From contig NC_014394.1 in the NCBI RefSeq assembly GCF_000145255.1, positions 496,001 through 560,000 on the forward strand: DNA of 64,000 nucleotides, written 5' to 3'. The position numbers were made by a program, and so were the translations under genes. The notes beneath the pieces were generated by a model. The model saw only the letters and a program-made list of their open reading frames with translations, had not been told where the DNA came from and did not search any database. Numbering within the stretch: position 1 is the first letter of the stretch; each line of letters begins with the position of its first letter. Of the stretch, positions 37,071-45,622 are shown one piece after another. This stretch comes from Gallionella capsiferriformans ES-2 (GTDB lineage: Bacteria > Pseudomonadota > Gammaproteobacteria > Burkholderiales > Gallionellaceae).

Positions 37071-37381
37071 AAGCGTATACAGACAAAGGAGGGTGGTGCA
37101 ATCAAAGATTGACGCCGGACGAAACCTAGTGCCACAATATACAGCGTTTGCATTTGATCGTGCAAGCTCAACCCGTGACGCTGTGTCGCACATTACTGAT
37201 CACAGATTCGAAATTTACACTGTCTTTCGATTTTTGAGATACTGACTGATTCGACGTTGTTGTTCCTGCTCAGCTGAAAACCCTATTAAATAAGTAGGTT
37301 GGATATACGAATGTGCTGGCAGATGAATAAATCGGTGTTTCCTTGGAATTCGCAACGATCCGATTATCCCCCACGCAACCC
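37071..37381. promoter_or_regulatory. Divergent intergenic region between algF-like gene and MFS gene
   Basis: 311 bases with no credible gene. It must contain promoters for both directions. A small hairpin CAATC-AAA-GATTG lies at about 37109-37121. I see no other strong signal. Confidence 0.35.
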
Positions 37382-38545
37382 GTGACCCAAGTCAAAAATT
37401 ATTACTGGCGCATTGCCGGTTTCTACTTCTTTTATTACGCCTTCATCGGGATGTTCGCACCCTATTGGAGTTTGTATCTGCAATCCATCCGTTTTAGTGC
37501 GGTTGAAATCGGTATTTTAATGTCGGTGCAGCCGGTGATGCGGATGCTCGCGCCCAGTTTATGGGGGTGGCTGGCCGATCATACGGGCAAGCGATTACTG
37601 GTGGTGCAAGTCGCCGCCAGTCTGAGCGCGATATTTTATCTCGGCGTATTTGTGACAACCAGTTTCTGGGGGATGCTGCTGGTGCTGGCCTTGATGAGCT
37701 TCTTTTGGAGCGCCTCGATGCCGCTGGTCGAGGCCACCACCTTAAGCTATCTGGGGAAACAGACTGCTCGCTATGGACGGTTGCGCTCCTGGGGGTCGGT
37801 TGGATTTATCGGCTCGGTGGTGGGATTGGGCTACGCATTTGATTACATCGCGATCTCATGGTTGTTGTGGGCAGGGTTAATCTGTGAATTAGGTATTTTG
37901 TTGTTTTCCCGGCAGTTGCCCGAAACGCAGGTTGTGCCTCACCACACCGATCAGCAGCCCATTCTAAAGATTTTCTTGCGACCGTCCGTGATGCTGCTGT
38001 TTGGCGCCTGTTTTTTAATGTCGGCCGCACACGGCCCTTATTACACGTTTTTTTCAATCTATCTGGTCGAGCATGGTTACGCGAAAAGTGCGGTAGGCGG
38101 TCTGTGGGCGCTCGGCGTCATCTGTGAAATCGGCGTTTTTATCTTGATGCCGCGCTTAGCGCACCGATACGGGTTTATGCGCATTTTGATTGCCAGCTTC
38201 GCACTGGCGGTCGTTCGCTTCATGATGATAGGGTGGTGCGTCGATTTCTTGCTGCTGTTGCTCATCGCTCAGGTGCTGCATGCGGCAACGTTCGGTGCTT
38301 ATCATGCCGCGTCGGTGGGTTTAATCCATGAGCTGTTTCAGGGCAAGCATCAATCGCGCGGGCAGGCGATGTTTGGCAGCTTAACTTACGGGGCAGGGGG
38401 GATGCTGGGCGGCTTGATCAGCGGGCCGGTATGGCAATATTATGGCGCGAATATGTTGTACACCTGTAGTGCTTTGATGGCTTTGCTAGGGCTGATTCTG
38501 GTCGGATGGAGTTCATCCGGACGTTTTTTGCAGGCTGCTCATTAG
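37382..38545 (+). CDS. MFS transporter (HcaT/PPP-family-like)
   Basis: 387 residues from GTG 37382; a TTG at 37343 would add 13 residues and neither has a good ribosome site. Twelve hydrophobic helices in two halves, the conserved loop GWLADHTGKR between helices 2 and 3, and the N-terminal NYYWRIAGFYFFYYAFIGMF place it in the 3-phenylpropionate/nucleoside symporter branch of the major facilitator superfamily. Substrate unknown. It lies between the acetylation genes and bcsG but is of ordinary base composition, and homologues occur widely next to unrelated genes, so involvement in polysaccharide traffic is doubtful. Confidence 0.75.
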   Translation: MTQVKNYYWRIAGFYFFYYAFIGMFAPYWSLYLQSIRFSAVEIGILMSVQPVMRMLAPSLWGWLADHTGKRLLVVQVAASLSAIFYLGVFVTTSFWGMLLVLALMSFFWSASMPLVEATTLSYLGKQTARYGRLRSWGSVGFIGSVVGLGYAFDYIAISWLLWAGLICELGILLFSRQLPETQVVPHHTDQQPILKIFLRPSVMLLFGACFLMSAAHGPYYTFFSIYLVEHGYAKSAVGGLWALGVICEIGVFILMPRLAHRYGFMRILIASFALAVVRFMMIGWCVDFLLLLLIAQVLHAATFGAYHAASVGLIHELFQGKHQSRGQAMFGSLTYGAGGMLGGLISGPVWQYYGANMLYTCSALMALLGLILVGWSSSGRFLQAAH

Positions 38546-38640
38546 CTAAAGGGGCGGTTTCATGTATCCTTCGGCTAAGATGCCTAAGACATGCTGACTT
38601 TAAATAACCGCATAACCTGCTTCGTGCCGAGGTATTTTAA

Positions 38641-40770
38641 TTGAATCGCGCAACTCCCAAGCCCAACGTCTCAAATAATAATGACGCCTCTCGAGGTGTC
38701 GGTCATGAGTTGCCCTATTGGTCAGGTTATCTGGACAGGTTGGGCGAGCAGGTTAAAAAAACGGCTAGCACGAATATTTGGAGCGGTGAGTCTGTTCGTG
38801 TGCCAGCCACCGAGGCGTCAGAATTAAAACCGGCACCTCAGCATCGCATCCGCAATCCGCGCGGCGACCGGCGCATGAGCGCTGAGCAACGCCGCGCGCT
38901 CATGCAGACTGACGTGCCCGCTGTATCATTGCCCGCGTGGTCAGCCTATCTGGCCAAGCTCGGGCAACAGCTCAAGCCGGGGGTGGCGAAGGCTGCTAAA
39001 GCGCGGGGTACTGTGCCAACCTATGGGATCAAACGACCGATCGGTGACAGGCGCACCGGCCCCCGCCAGCGTCGTAGTCAGTCATCGTCTGAGTCGATTG
39101 CGAATACGCGATTAGACAAGGGGCGTTGGCGATATTTCGTGCCTCGCTTGCTAGGGCGGCTGGTCGTTAACTTGCGCCGTGTGGCAGATCCGCTGGAAAA
39201 AATCGCTTATGCACATATTTCATTGGGGCTCTGGGGGTATTACTTCGCGGCCAAGCTAGCGCTGTTCGGTCTTGGTACGATTACTTTTCATCCGATGGAA
39301 AACCTGCTGTTTGCGGCGTTGCTGCTGTTGCCGGTTTCGTCTCGCCTTTTATACCGGCTCAGAGCCATATTCGCAACGCTGCTGGCGTTGGCGCTGCTCT
39401 ACTATGATTCATGGTTGCCCGATATCAGGCGTTTGATCACGCAAGCATCGCAACTCTCTGACTTTAGCTGGGCTTATGTGGTGGAATTGTCCGGGCGTTT
39501 TTTCAGCTGGCAGACCACGGGTTTGTTGTTAGCCCTATCGATAGCTTATTGGATCGTCTCGCGCCGCATCAGGGTGGGGGTGTTTATTGTGCTGGGTATG
39601 CTGATGTTATGGGGGTGGCAGAATGCGGCACGGCTCAGTGCTGATAAGGCTATTTTAAACGTGGATCTTGATATGAACAAAGTGCTGCAAGATTTCTTTC
39701 TCAAAGAAGCGCAGCGTTCGATTCTATTTGTCACGCCACAAACAGATGCAGTGCCATTCGATGTGATTTTTATTCATGTCTGTTCGCTGTCCTGGGACGA
39801 TGTGCGCGCTGTCGGGCTTGAAGATCACCCGCTATGGCAGCGTTTCGATATTTTGATGAAGAAGTTTAATTCAGCGGCATCTTATAGCGGGCCTGCGGCC
39901 ATTCATTTCATGCGAGCCAAGTGCGGTCAGACAGAGCATGGGGTCATGTATACGACGGTGGCCGATAAATGCTATTTGATGAACAGTCTGCAATTGAGTG
40001 GTTTTGAACCTAATCTGGTGCTCAATCACGATGGAAAATTTGATGATTTTCTGGGGCAGTTGAAAAAACACGGTCGTCTAAACGCACCTCCGATGTCGCT
40101 AGAGGGGCTTGAGGTTGCTCAGCACGCCTTTGATAGGTCTCCTGTCTATGACGACTTTTCTGTGCTGGATCGCTGGCTGCAAACGAGACAGACATCCGCC
40201 AGTTCCCGTGTTGCAATGTATTACAACACGGTCAGTATGCATGATGGCAATCACGTATCGGGCGCTGATGCCTCATCGGATACGCTGGTTAACTATAAAA
40301 ACCGTTTGAACAAATTTCTGGATGAAACCGACCGTTTTCTGCAGAAGCTGGAAACGTCGGGGCGGCGTGCGGTGGTGGTGATGGTGCCCGAACACGGAGC
40401 GGCTATACGCGGTGATAAGCGACAGATAGCCGGTTTGCGTGAAATTCCAACGCCATCAATCTCGCTCGTGCCGGTAGGTATCAAGATGGTCGGTGGCGGC
40501 GTGCAGCGCGAAGGCGATGCGCTAACGATTGATCAGCCAACCAGCTATCTGGCTATTTCGCATATCATTGAACGCACACTGGAGCAGTCGCCATTTGCGA
40601 ATGGCCGTTTTAGATCTGCCGACTATGTGCAAAATTACCCCCATACCCGGTTTGTTTCACAAAATGAAACGGTCACGGTTGCCGAATCGCAAGGTCAGTA
40701 TTATTTGAGCCGCGGTGCGAGCCAGTGGGATGCTTACACGGAATTTAATACCCTTGAGTCCGGGCGCTAG
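38641..40770 (+). CDS. bcsG: Cellulose phosphoethanolamine transferase BcsG with duplicated N-terminal extension
   Basis: 709 residues from TTG 38641 (GAGG ribosome site eight bases before). Residues about 185-330 form the membrane helices and 370-700 the periplasmic alkaline-phosphatase-fold domain. By spacing to E. coli BcsG the zinc/active-site residues are C381 (HVCSLSWDD), S416 (SYSGPAA), H534 (SMHDGNH) and E584-H585 (VPEHGAA). It would add phosphoethanolamine to cellulose. About 160 residues before the helices are extra and contain two copies of a unit: LPxWSxYLxxLGxQ at 24-37 and 97-110, then GDRRxxxxQRR at 75-85 and 135-145. The extension is polar and should face the cytoplasm. Confidence 0.9.
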   Translation: MNRATPKPNVSNNNDASRGVGHELPYWSGYLDRLGEQVKKTASTNIWSGESVRVPATEASELKPAPQHRIRNPRGDRRMSAEQRRALMQTDVPAVSLPAWSAYLAKLGQQLKPGVAKAAKARGTVPTYGIKRPIGDRRTGPRQRRSQSSSESIANTRLDKGRWRYFVPRLLGRLVVNLRRVADPLEKIAYAHISLGLWGYYFAAKLALFGLGTITFHPMENLLFAALLLLPVSSRLLYRLRAIFATLLALALLYYDSWLPDIRRLITQASQLSDFSWAYVVELSGRFFSWQTTGLLLALSIAYWIVSRRIRVGVFIVLGMLMLWGWQNAARLSADKAILNVDLDMNKVLQDFFLKEAQRSILFVTPQTDAVPFDVIFIHVCSLSWDDVRAVGLEDHPLWQRFDILMKKFNSAASYSGPAAIHFMRAKCGQTEHGVMYTTVADKCYLMNSLQLSGFEPNLVLNHDGKFDDFLGQLKKHGRLNAPPMSLEGLEVAQHAFDRSPVYDDFSVLDRWLQTRQTSASSRVAMYYNTVSMHDGNHVSGADASSDTLVNYKNRLNKFLDETDRFLQKLETSGRRAVVVMVPEHGAAIRGDKRQIAGLREIPTPSISLVPVGIKMVGGGVQREGDALTIDQPTSYLAISHIIERTLEQSPFANGRFRSADYVQNYPHTRFVSQNETVTVAESQGQYYLSRGASQWDAYTEFNTLESGR

Positions 40771-41011
40771 CACGGTGAAAGTAAGTGCGTTTAGTTTGCG
40801 GGATTAAAGGGCGTAAAAGTCAGTGCTGCTGATGGACGCTGGGTCTAGTCATGCGATCGAGCGCGGTTGATTTTGATCTGCTGTATCGATGTGAAAAGTG
40901 CCGTTGCCGGTCTGTTTTTGCGTTGTCGATAAGCGCATAAGCTGTCAAATAGCCTGTGTTGTGTCATAATCGCGCGCTCTATAAAACCGTGTATCAGTCA
41001 GGCGAAATAAA

Positions 41012-42412
41012 ATGAGCGCAGAAACCCTTTACGACAAACTCTGGAATTCTCACGTAGTTCGGCAGGATGCGGACGGTACGGCGTTGATCTACGTCGACCG
41101 CCAACTGGTTCATGAAGTGACCAGCCCGCAGGCTTTTGAGGGGCTGAGGCTGGCAAAACGTCGCCCGTGGCGTATTGCGTCACTGCTCGCGGTGCCTGAT
41201 CACAATGTGCCGACCACTAACCGCGCTGCCGGCATCACAGACCCTGTGTCGCGTATTCAAGTCGAAACACTGGACGCAAATTGCGCCGAGTTCGGCATCA
41301 CTGAATTTAAGATGGGCGACATTCGTCAGGGCGTCGTCCACGTGATGGGGCCTGAGCAAGGCGCAACCCTGCCGGGTATGACGGTCGTTTGCGGTGATTC
41401 TCATACCAGTACTCACGGTGCTTTTGGCGCGCTGGCGCACGGCATCGGCACATCCGAAGTCGAACACGTGATGGCGACTCAGTGTCTGGTGGCTAAAAAA
41501 TCAAAATCCATGGAAGTGCGCGTTGAAGGCGTGTTGGGCCATGGCGTGACGGCTAAGGATATTGCGCTGGCGGTAATCGGCTTGATCGGTACGGCGGGCG
41601 GCACAGGTTTTGCGATTGAATTTACCGGCAGCACGGTGCGCAGCCTGAGCATGGAAGGCCGTATGACTTTGTGCAATATGGCGATCGAAGCGGGTGCACG
41701 CGCCGGCATGATTGCTGCGGATGACACGACTTTCGCGTATCTCAAGGGGCGTCCCTTTGCGCCGCAAGGTGCAATGTGGGAGCAGGCGGTTGCCAGTTGG
41801 CGCAATCTGCACAGCGATGAGGGCGCGGTATTCGATGCAACGTTCTTGCTTGATGCGGCACAAATCAAACCGCAAGTGACCTGGGGCACCTCGCCTGAAA
41901 TGGTGGTTTCCATCGATGGTTGTGTGCCTGATCCTGCGCAGATGAGTCAGGACAAGCGTGAAGGCGCGGAGCGCGCGCTGGTTTACATGGGCTTAAAGGC
42001 CAACACGCCGATCACTGAAATCAAGATCGATAAAGTGTTCATCGGTTCTTGTACCAACGGACGCATTGAAGACATGCGTGCGGCCGCCGCTGTGGCCCGC
42101 GGTAAAAAAGTTGCCGCGAATGTCATGCTGGCAATGGTTGTTCCCGGTTCCGGTCTGGTTAAATTGCAGGCCGAGCAGGAAGGGCTGGACAAGATTTTTA
42201 TCGAGGCCGGTTTCGAGTGGCGCGATCCGGGCTGTTCGATGTGCTTGGCGATGAATGATGACAAACTGGCCGCAGGTGAGCGTTGCGCCTCGACGTCCAA
42301 TCGTAATTTTGAAGGCCGGCAAGGTCAGGGCGGCCGCACTCATCTGGTCAGCCCCGAGATGGCCGCGGCAGCAGCAATCGCCGGACATTTTATCGACGTC
42401 AGCAAAATTTAA
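41012..42412 (+). CDS. leuC: 3-isopropylmalate dehydratase large subunit
   Basis: 466-residue aconitase-family enzyme of leucine synthesis (2-isopropylmalate to 3-isopropylmalate). Cluster cysteines are visible in [14 protein letters not shown] and [29 protein letters not shown] is the substrate-binding signature. The 241 bases upstream (40771-41011) carry no gene and should hold the leu promoter; I saw no leader peptide with leucine codons. Confidence 0.96.
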   Translation: MSAETLYDKLWNSHVVRQDADGTALIYVDRQLVHEVTSPQAFEGLRLAKRRPWRIASLLAVPDHNVPTTNRAAGITDPVSRIQVETLDANCAEFGITEFKMGDIRQGVVHVMGPEQGATLPGMTVVCGDSHTSTHGAFGALAHGIGTSEVEHVMATQCLVAKKSKSMEVRVEGVLGHGVTAKDIALAVIGLIGTAGGTGFAIEFTGSTVRSLSMEGRMTLCNMAIEAGARAGMIAADDTTFAYLKGRPFAPQGAMWEQAVASWRNLHSDEGAVFDATFLLDAAQIKPQVTWGTSPEMVVSIDGCVPDPAQMSQDKREGAERALVYMGLKANTPITEIKIDKVFIGSCTNGRIEDMRAAAAVARGKKVAANVMLAMVVPGSGLVKLQAEQEGLDKIFIEAGFEWRDPGCSMCLAMNDDKLAAGERCASTSNRNFEGRQGQGGRTHLVSPEMAAAAAIAGHFIDVSKI

Positions 42413-42422
42413 AGGAGCGGTG

Positions 42423-42539
42423 ATGAAAACGATTGCATTGTTGTTGGCCGTGTTTGTTTTGGTGGGGTGTAATACCGTAGAAGGTATCGGCAAAGACCTC
42501 AAAAGAGGCGGCGAGAAAATTGAAAAGGCAGCAAAATAA
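42423..42539 (+). CDS. Entericidin-like small lipoprotein
   Basis: 38 residues: signal sequence MKTIALLLAVFVLVG, lipobox LVGC, and a short amphipathic mature peptide rich in lysine and glutamate (CNTVEGIGKDLKRGGEKIEK). This is the entericidin A/B pattern, small envelope lipoproteins linked to stationary-phase lysis in E. coli. It sits between leuC and leuD with AAAGGAG as ribosome site, and its stop abuts the leuD ATG. The same placement is common in betaproteobacteria. Confidence 0.85.
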   Translation: MKTIALLLAVFVLVGCNTVEGIGKDLKRGGEKIEKAAK

Positions 42540-43172
42540 ATGGAAAAGTTTACACAACTCAACGGGCTGGTCGTGCCGCTGGATCGCGCTAACGTCGATA
42601 CCGATGCGATTATCCCTAAGCAGTTTTTGAAATCCATCAAGCGTTCCGGTTTCGGCCCGAATGCGTTCGACGAATGGCGTTATCTGGACCACGGCGAGCC
42701 GGGCATGGATAATTCAACACGTCCGCTTAACACGGAATTTGTCCTCAACCAGCCGCGTTATCAGGGCGCGCAAGTTTTGCTGACCCGCGAGAATTTTGGT
42801 TGTGGTTCCTCCCGCGAACATGCACCCTGGGCGCTGGAAGATTATGGTTTCAGGGTGATTATTGCACCGAGCTTTGCTGATATCTTTTTCAACAATTGCT
42901 TCAAGAACGGCCTGCTGCCGATCAAACTTGATGCCAATACGGTTGATGCCTTGTTTAAGGCCGAAGCGGCCACGGCGAACTTTAAGCTTGCGATCGATCT
43001 TGAGGCGCAAACCATTACGTTGCCCGATGGCACGGTGTATCCGTTCATCGTTGATGCATTCCGCAAACATTGTCTGCTCAATGGACTTGACGACATTGGC
43101 CTGACGTTGCAGCACATGGATGAGATTTCCGCGTTTGAAGCGAAACACCGCGCGGCACAGCCCTGGTTGTGA
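42540..43172 (+). CDS. leuD: 3-isopropylmalate dehydratase small subunit
   Basis: 210-residue swivel-domain partner of LeuC. Recognised by [19 protein letters not shown] at the N-terminus and [16 protein letters not shown]. It directly follows the small lipoprotein stop without a spacer, so it likely depends on translation of that gene. Confidence 0.96.
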   Translation: MEKFTQLNGLVVPLDRANVDTDAIIPKQFLKSIKRSGFGPNAFDEWRYLDHGEPGMDNSTRPLNTEFVLNQPRYQGAQVLLTRENFGCGSSREHAPWALEDYGFRVIIAPSFADIFFNNCFKNGLLPIKLDANTVDALFKAEAATANFKLAIDLEAQTITLPDGTVYPFIVDAFRKHCLLNGLDDIGLTLQHMDEISAFEAKHRAAQPWL

Positions 43173-43176
43173 AATA

Positions 43177-43266
43177 GCAAGTGGGGGTAGGAAGTGGGAT
43201 TGTGGTTTTGACTTGCCACTCGCCACTGAGGCACACAGTGCCGTCCCACTCCCCACTCCCCGCTTC
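43177..43266. repeat. G/C-asymmetric repeat with hairpin potential between leuD and leuB
   Basis: The 123-base gap holds a purine-rich arm (GTGGGGGTAGGAAGTGGGA, 43181-43199) and an approximately complementary pyrimidine-rich arm (TCCCACTCCCCACTCCCCGC, 43244-43263), with a perfect small hairpin GGCAC-ACA-GTGCC (43230-43242) between them. A related AGTGGGAAGTGG stretch lies behind purF at 57149-57174. It looks like a dispersed intergenic repeat rather than a gene. Confidence 0.5.
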
Positions 43267-43295
43267 CTGTTTTTAAGAATTGATTAGGATATAAA

Positions 43296-44360
43296 ATGAA
43301 AATAGCAGTTTTGCCGGGTGACGGCATAGGACCTGAGATCGTAGCGCAAGCCGCTAAAGTGTTGGATGCATTGAAGAGCGATGGGTTGCACATCGAAACC
43401 GAATACGCGCATCTGGGCGGCGCAGGGTACGATGCGGCGGGTGATCCGTTTCCTGCGGCGACCGAGAATCTGGTCAAGGCATCCGACGCGGTGTTACTGG
43501 GTGCGGTAGGTGGCTATCAGTACGACGCCTTGCCTCGTGCTATGCGCCCTGAGCAGGGCTTGCTTAGAATTCGCAAATCATTGAATCTGTTTGCTAATCT
43601 TCGTCCTGCGATGGTTTATCCTGAACTTGTGAATGCGTCCAGTCTGAAGCCAGAGCTGGTATCGGGTTTGGATATCCTGATTTTGCGCGAGCTGACGGGC
43701 GATATTTACTTTGGTCAGCCGCGCGGCATTCGTACGCTGGAAAGCGGCGAGCGTCAGGGCTTTGACACCATGCATTACTCCGAATCCGAAATTCGCCGCG
43801 TGGCGCATGTCGGCTTTAAGAGCGCAATGAAGCGCAGTTACAAACTGTGTTCGGTAGACAAGGCCAATGTGCTGGATACCAGTATGTTTTGGCGCGAGAT
43901 CGTTACCGATGTGGCGCGTGACTATCCTGAAGTGGTGTTATCGCACATGTATGTCGACAATGCGGCGATGCAACTGGTGCGTGCGCCCAAACAGTTCGAC
44001 GTGATTCTGACCGGCAATATTTTCGGCGACATTCTGTCCGACGAGGCATCTATGTTGACGGGCTCCATCGGCATGTTGCCGTCCGCATCGCTGGATGAAA
44101 ACAACAAGGGGTTGTATGAGCCGTGTCATGGCTCTGCCCCCGACATTGCGGGGCAGGATATCGCTAATCCGCTGGCGACCATTTTGTCGGTTGCTATGAT
44201 GATGCGCTATACGTTTGCACGTGAAGATGTCGCGCAGCGCATCGAAGGCGCTGTACGCAGCGTATTGCAGCAAGGCTTGCGCACCGGCGACATCTTCGAA
44301 GCGGGTATGCAGAAAGTCGGCTGCACGGCGATGGGTGATGCGGTGGTAGCGGCGTTGTAG
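43296..44360 (+). CDS. leuB: 3-isopropylmalate dehydrogenase
   Basis: 354-residue NAD-dependent decarboxylating dehydrogenase of leucine synthesis. [19 protein letters not shown] at the start, [13 protein letters not shown], the catalytic [11 protein letters not shown] and [20 protein letters not shown] are family signatures. It follows leuD after the repeat-bearing gap. Confidence 0.96.
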   Translation: MKIAVLPGDGIGPEIVAQAAKVLDALKSDGLHIETEYAHLGGAGYDAAGDPFPAATENLVKASDAVLLGAVGGYQYDALPRAMRPEQGLLRIRKSLNLFANLRPAMVYPELVNASSLKPELVSGLDILILRELTGDIYFGQPRGIRTLESGERQGFDTMHYSESEIRRVAHVGFKSAMKRSYKLCSVDKANVLDTSMFWREIVTDVARDYPEVVLSHMYVDNAAMQLVRAPKQFDVILTGNIFGDILSDEASMLTGSIGMLPSASLDENNKGLYEPCHGSAPDIAGQDIANPLATILSVAMMMRYTFAREDVAQRIEGAVRSVLQQGLRTGDIFEAGMQKVGCTAMGDAVVAAL

Positions 44361-44413
44361 CACGCGGTTTTAGTTGCTGGCTTTACACAATTTGATTTTA
44401 AGGAATGAGAAAC

Positions 44414-45436
44414 ATGAGCAAGCAATACGACGTATGTATTTTGGGTGCGACCGGCGCGGTAGGCGAAGCAATGCTGGCGATACTGGAAGAGCGCAAGTTC
44501 CCGGTGCGCAATTTGTACCTGTTGGCATCCAGCCGATCCGCAGGCACCGAAATTTCCTTTCGCGGCGAAGAATTGACTGTACTGGATGTCGAGGGCTTTG
44601 ATTTCTCGCTTGCGCAAATCGGCTTGTTTTCCGCCGGTGGTAGTGTCTCTGAAAAATATGCACCGATCGCGGCAGCTGCCGGGTGTGTCGTCATCGACAA
44701 TACGGCGCATTTTCGCTATGACCGCGATATTCCATTGGTGGTGCCTGAAGTCAATCCGCACGCCATCGCGCAATACACCAATCGCGGCATCATCGCCAAT
44801 CCGAATTGCTCGACCATTCAGATGCTGGTGGCATTGAAACCCATCAAGGATGCGGTAGGAATTTCTCGCATCAACGTGGCAACCTATCAGGCCGTGTCCG
44901 GTACCGGTAAGGAAGCGATTGAGGAGTTGGCGAATCAGACGCGCGCGCTGTTCAGTTCGCAAGACGTTGAAGTGGAAGTTTATCCTAAGCGCATCGCTTT
45001 CAATGTGTTGCCGCAGATTGATGTGTTCATGGAAAACGGCTACACCAAGGAAGAAATGAAGATGGTCTGGGAAACCCAGAAGATCATGGAAGACGATACC
45101 ATCATGGTCAATCCGACGGCGGTGCGCGTGCCGGTTTTCTACGGACATTCCGAAGCGCTGCACATTGAAACCAAAAAGAAGATCACGGCATCTGAGGCAC
45201 GCGCTTTGCTCGAAAAAGCGCCGGGCGTCGTTGTGATGGATGAGCATGTACCAGGCGGCTGGCCGACAGCGGTTGATGCCGCGGGTACGGATGCGACCTA
45301 TGTCGGGCGTATCCGCGAGGATTTATCGCATCCGATGGGCTTGGATATGTGGGTGGTGAGCGATAATGTGCGTAAGGGCGCTGCACTCAACAGTGTGCAA
45401 ATCGCTGAAATTCTTATCGCCGACTATTTAAAATAG
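44414..45436 (+). CDS. asd: Aspartate-semialdehyde dehydrogenase
   Basis: 340 residues from ATG 44414 (an ATG at 44405 is three codons upstream). Reduces aspartyl phosphate to the semialdehyde for lysine, threonine, methionine and diaminopimelate. The nucleotide site ILGATGAVGEAMLAILEER, the catalytic cysteine in IANPNCSTIQM and the HSEALHIET segment are intact. It forms part of the leuCDB-asd-fimV-truA-trp series. Confidence 0.95.
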   Translation: MSKQYDVCILGATGAVGEAMLAILEERKFPVRNLYLLASSRSAGTEISFRGEELTVLDVEGFDFSLAQIGLFSAGGSVSEKYAPIAAAAGCVVIDNTAHFRYDRDIPLVVPEVNPHAIAQYTNRGIIANPNCSTIQMLVALKPIKDAVGISRINVATYQAVSGTGKEAIEELANQTRALFSSQDVEVEVYPKRIAFNVLPQIDVFMENGYTKEEMKMVWETQKIMEDDTIMVNPTAVRVPVFYGHSEALHIETKKKITASEARALLEKAPGVVVMDEHVPGGWPTAVDAAGTDATYVGRIREDLSHPMGLDMWVVSDNVRKGAALNSVQIAEILIADYLK

Positions 45437-45576
45437 TCGCCGTGTATCTGAATTAGTTGCCGAATATCTGGATTTGACTTTTGTCAGTGGGCAAGATCTT
45501 GTTATGATCACCCAATTAGCTGCTCAATAAACAAGCGAGGCAATGCCGTGCAAAAAACACCGCTAAAACGACCCGA

Positions 45577-45607
45577 CTCACCTCTTGCTGTCTCATCGGG
45601 AGGTGAG
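45577..45607 (+). promoter_or_regulatory. Hairpin covering the presumed fimV ribosome site
   Basis: CTCACCTC (45577-45584) is perfectly complementary to GAGGTGAG (45600-45607), loop of 15 bases. The right arm contains the AGGTG sequences that would serve the ATG at 45623. If fimV starts there, the hairpin would hide the ribosome site. Confidence 0.45.
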
Positions 45608-45622
45608 GTGAAGTGTACAAAT

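Noticed and set aside
37382-38545. MFS transporter as a component of the polysaccharide system
   Set aside because: Resembles small-molecule symporters of the HcaT branch; location alone is not enough to assign it to export or decoration of the polymer.
45420-45440. Hairpin at the end of asd (GACTATTT/AAATAGTC) as a terminator
   Set aside because: It overlaps the stop codon and has no T run; ordinary terminator function is not supported.
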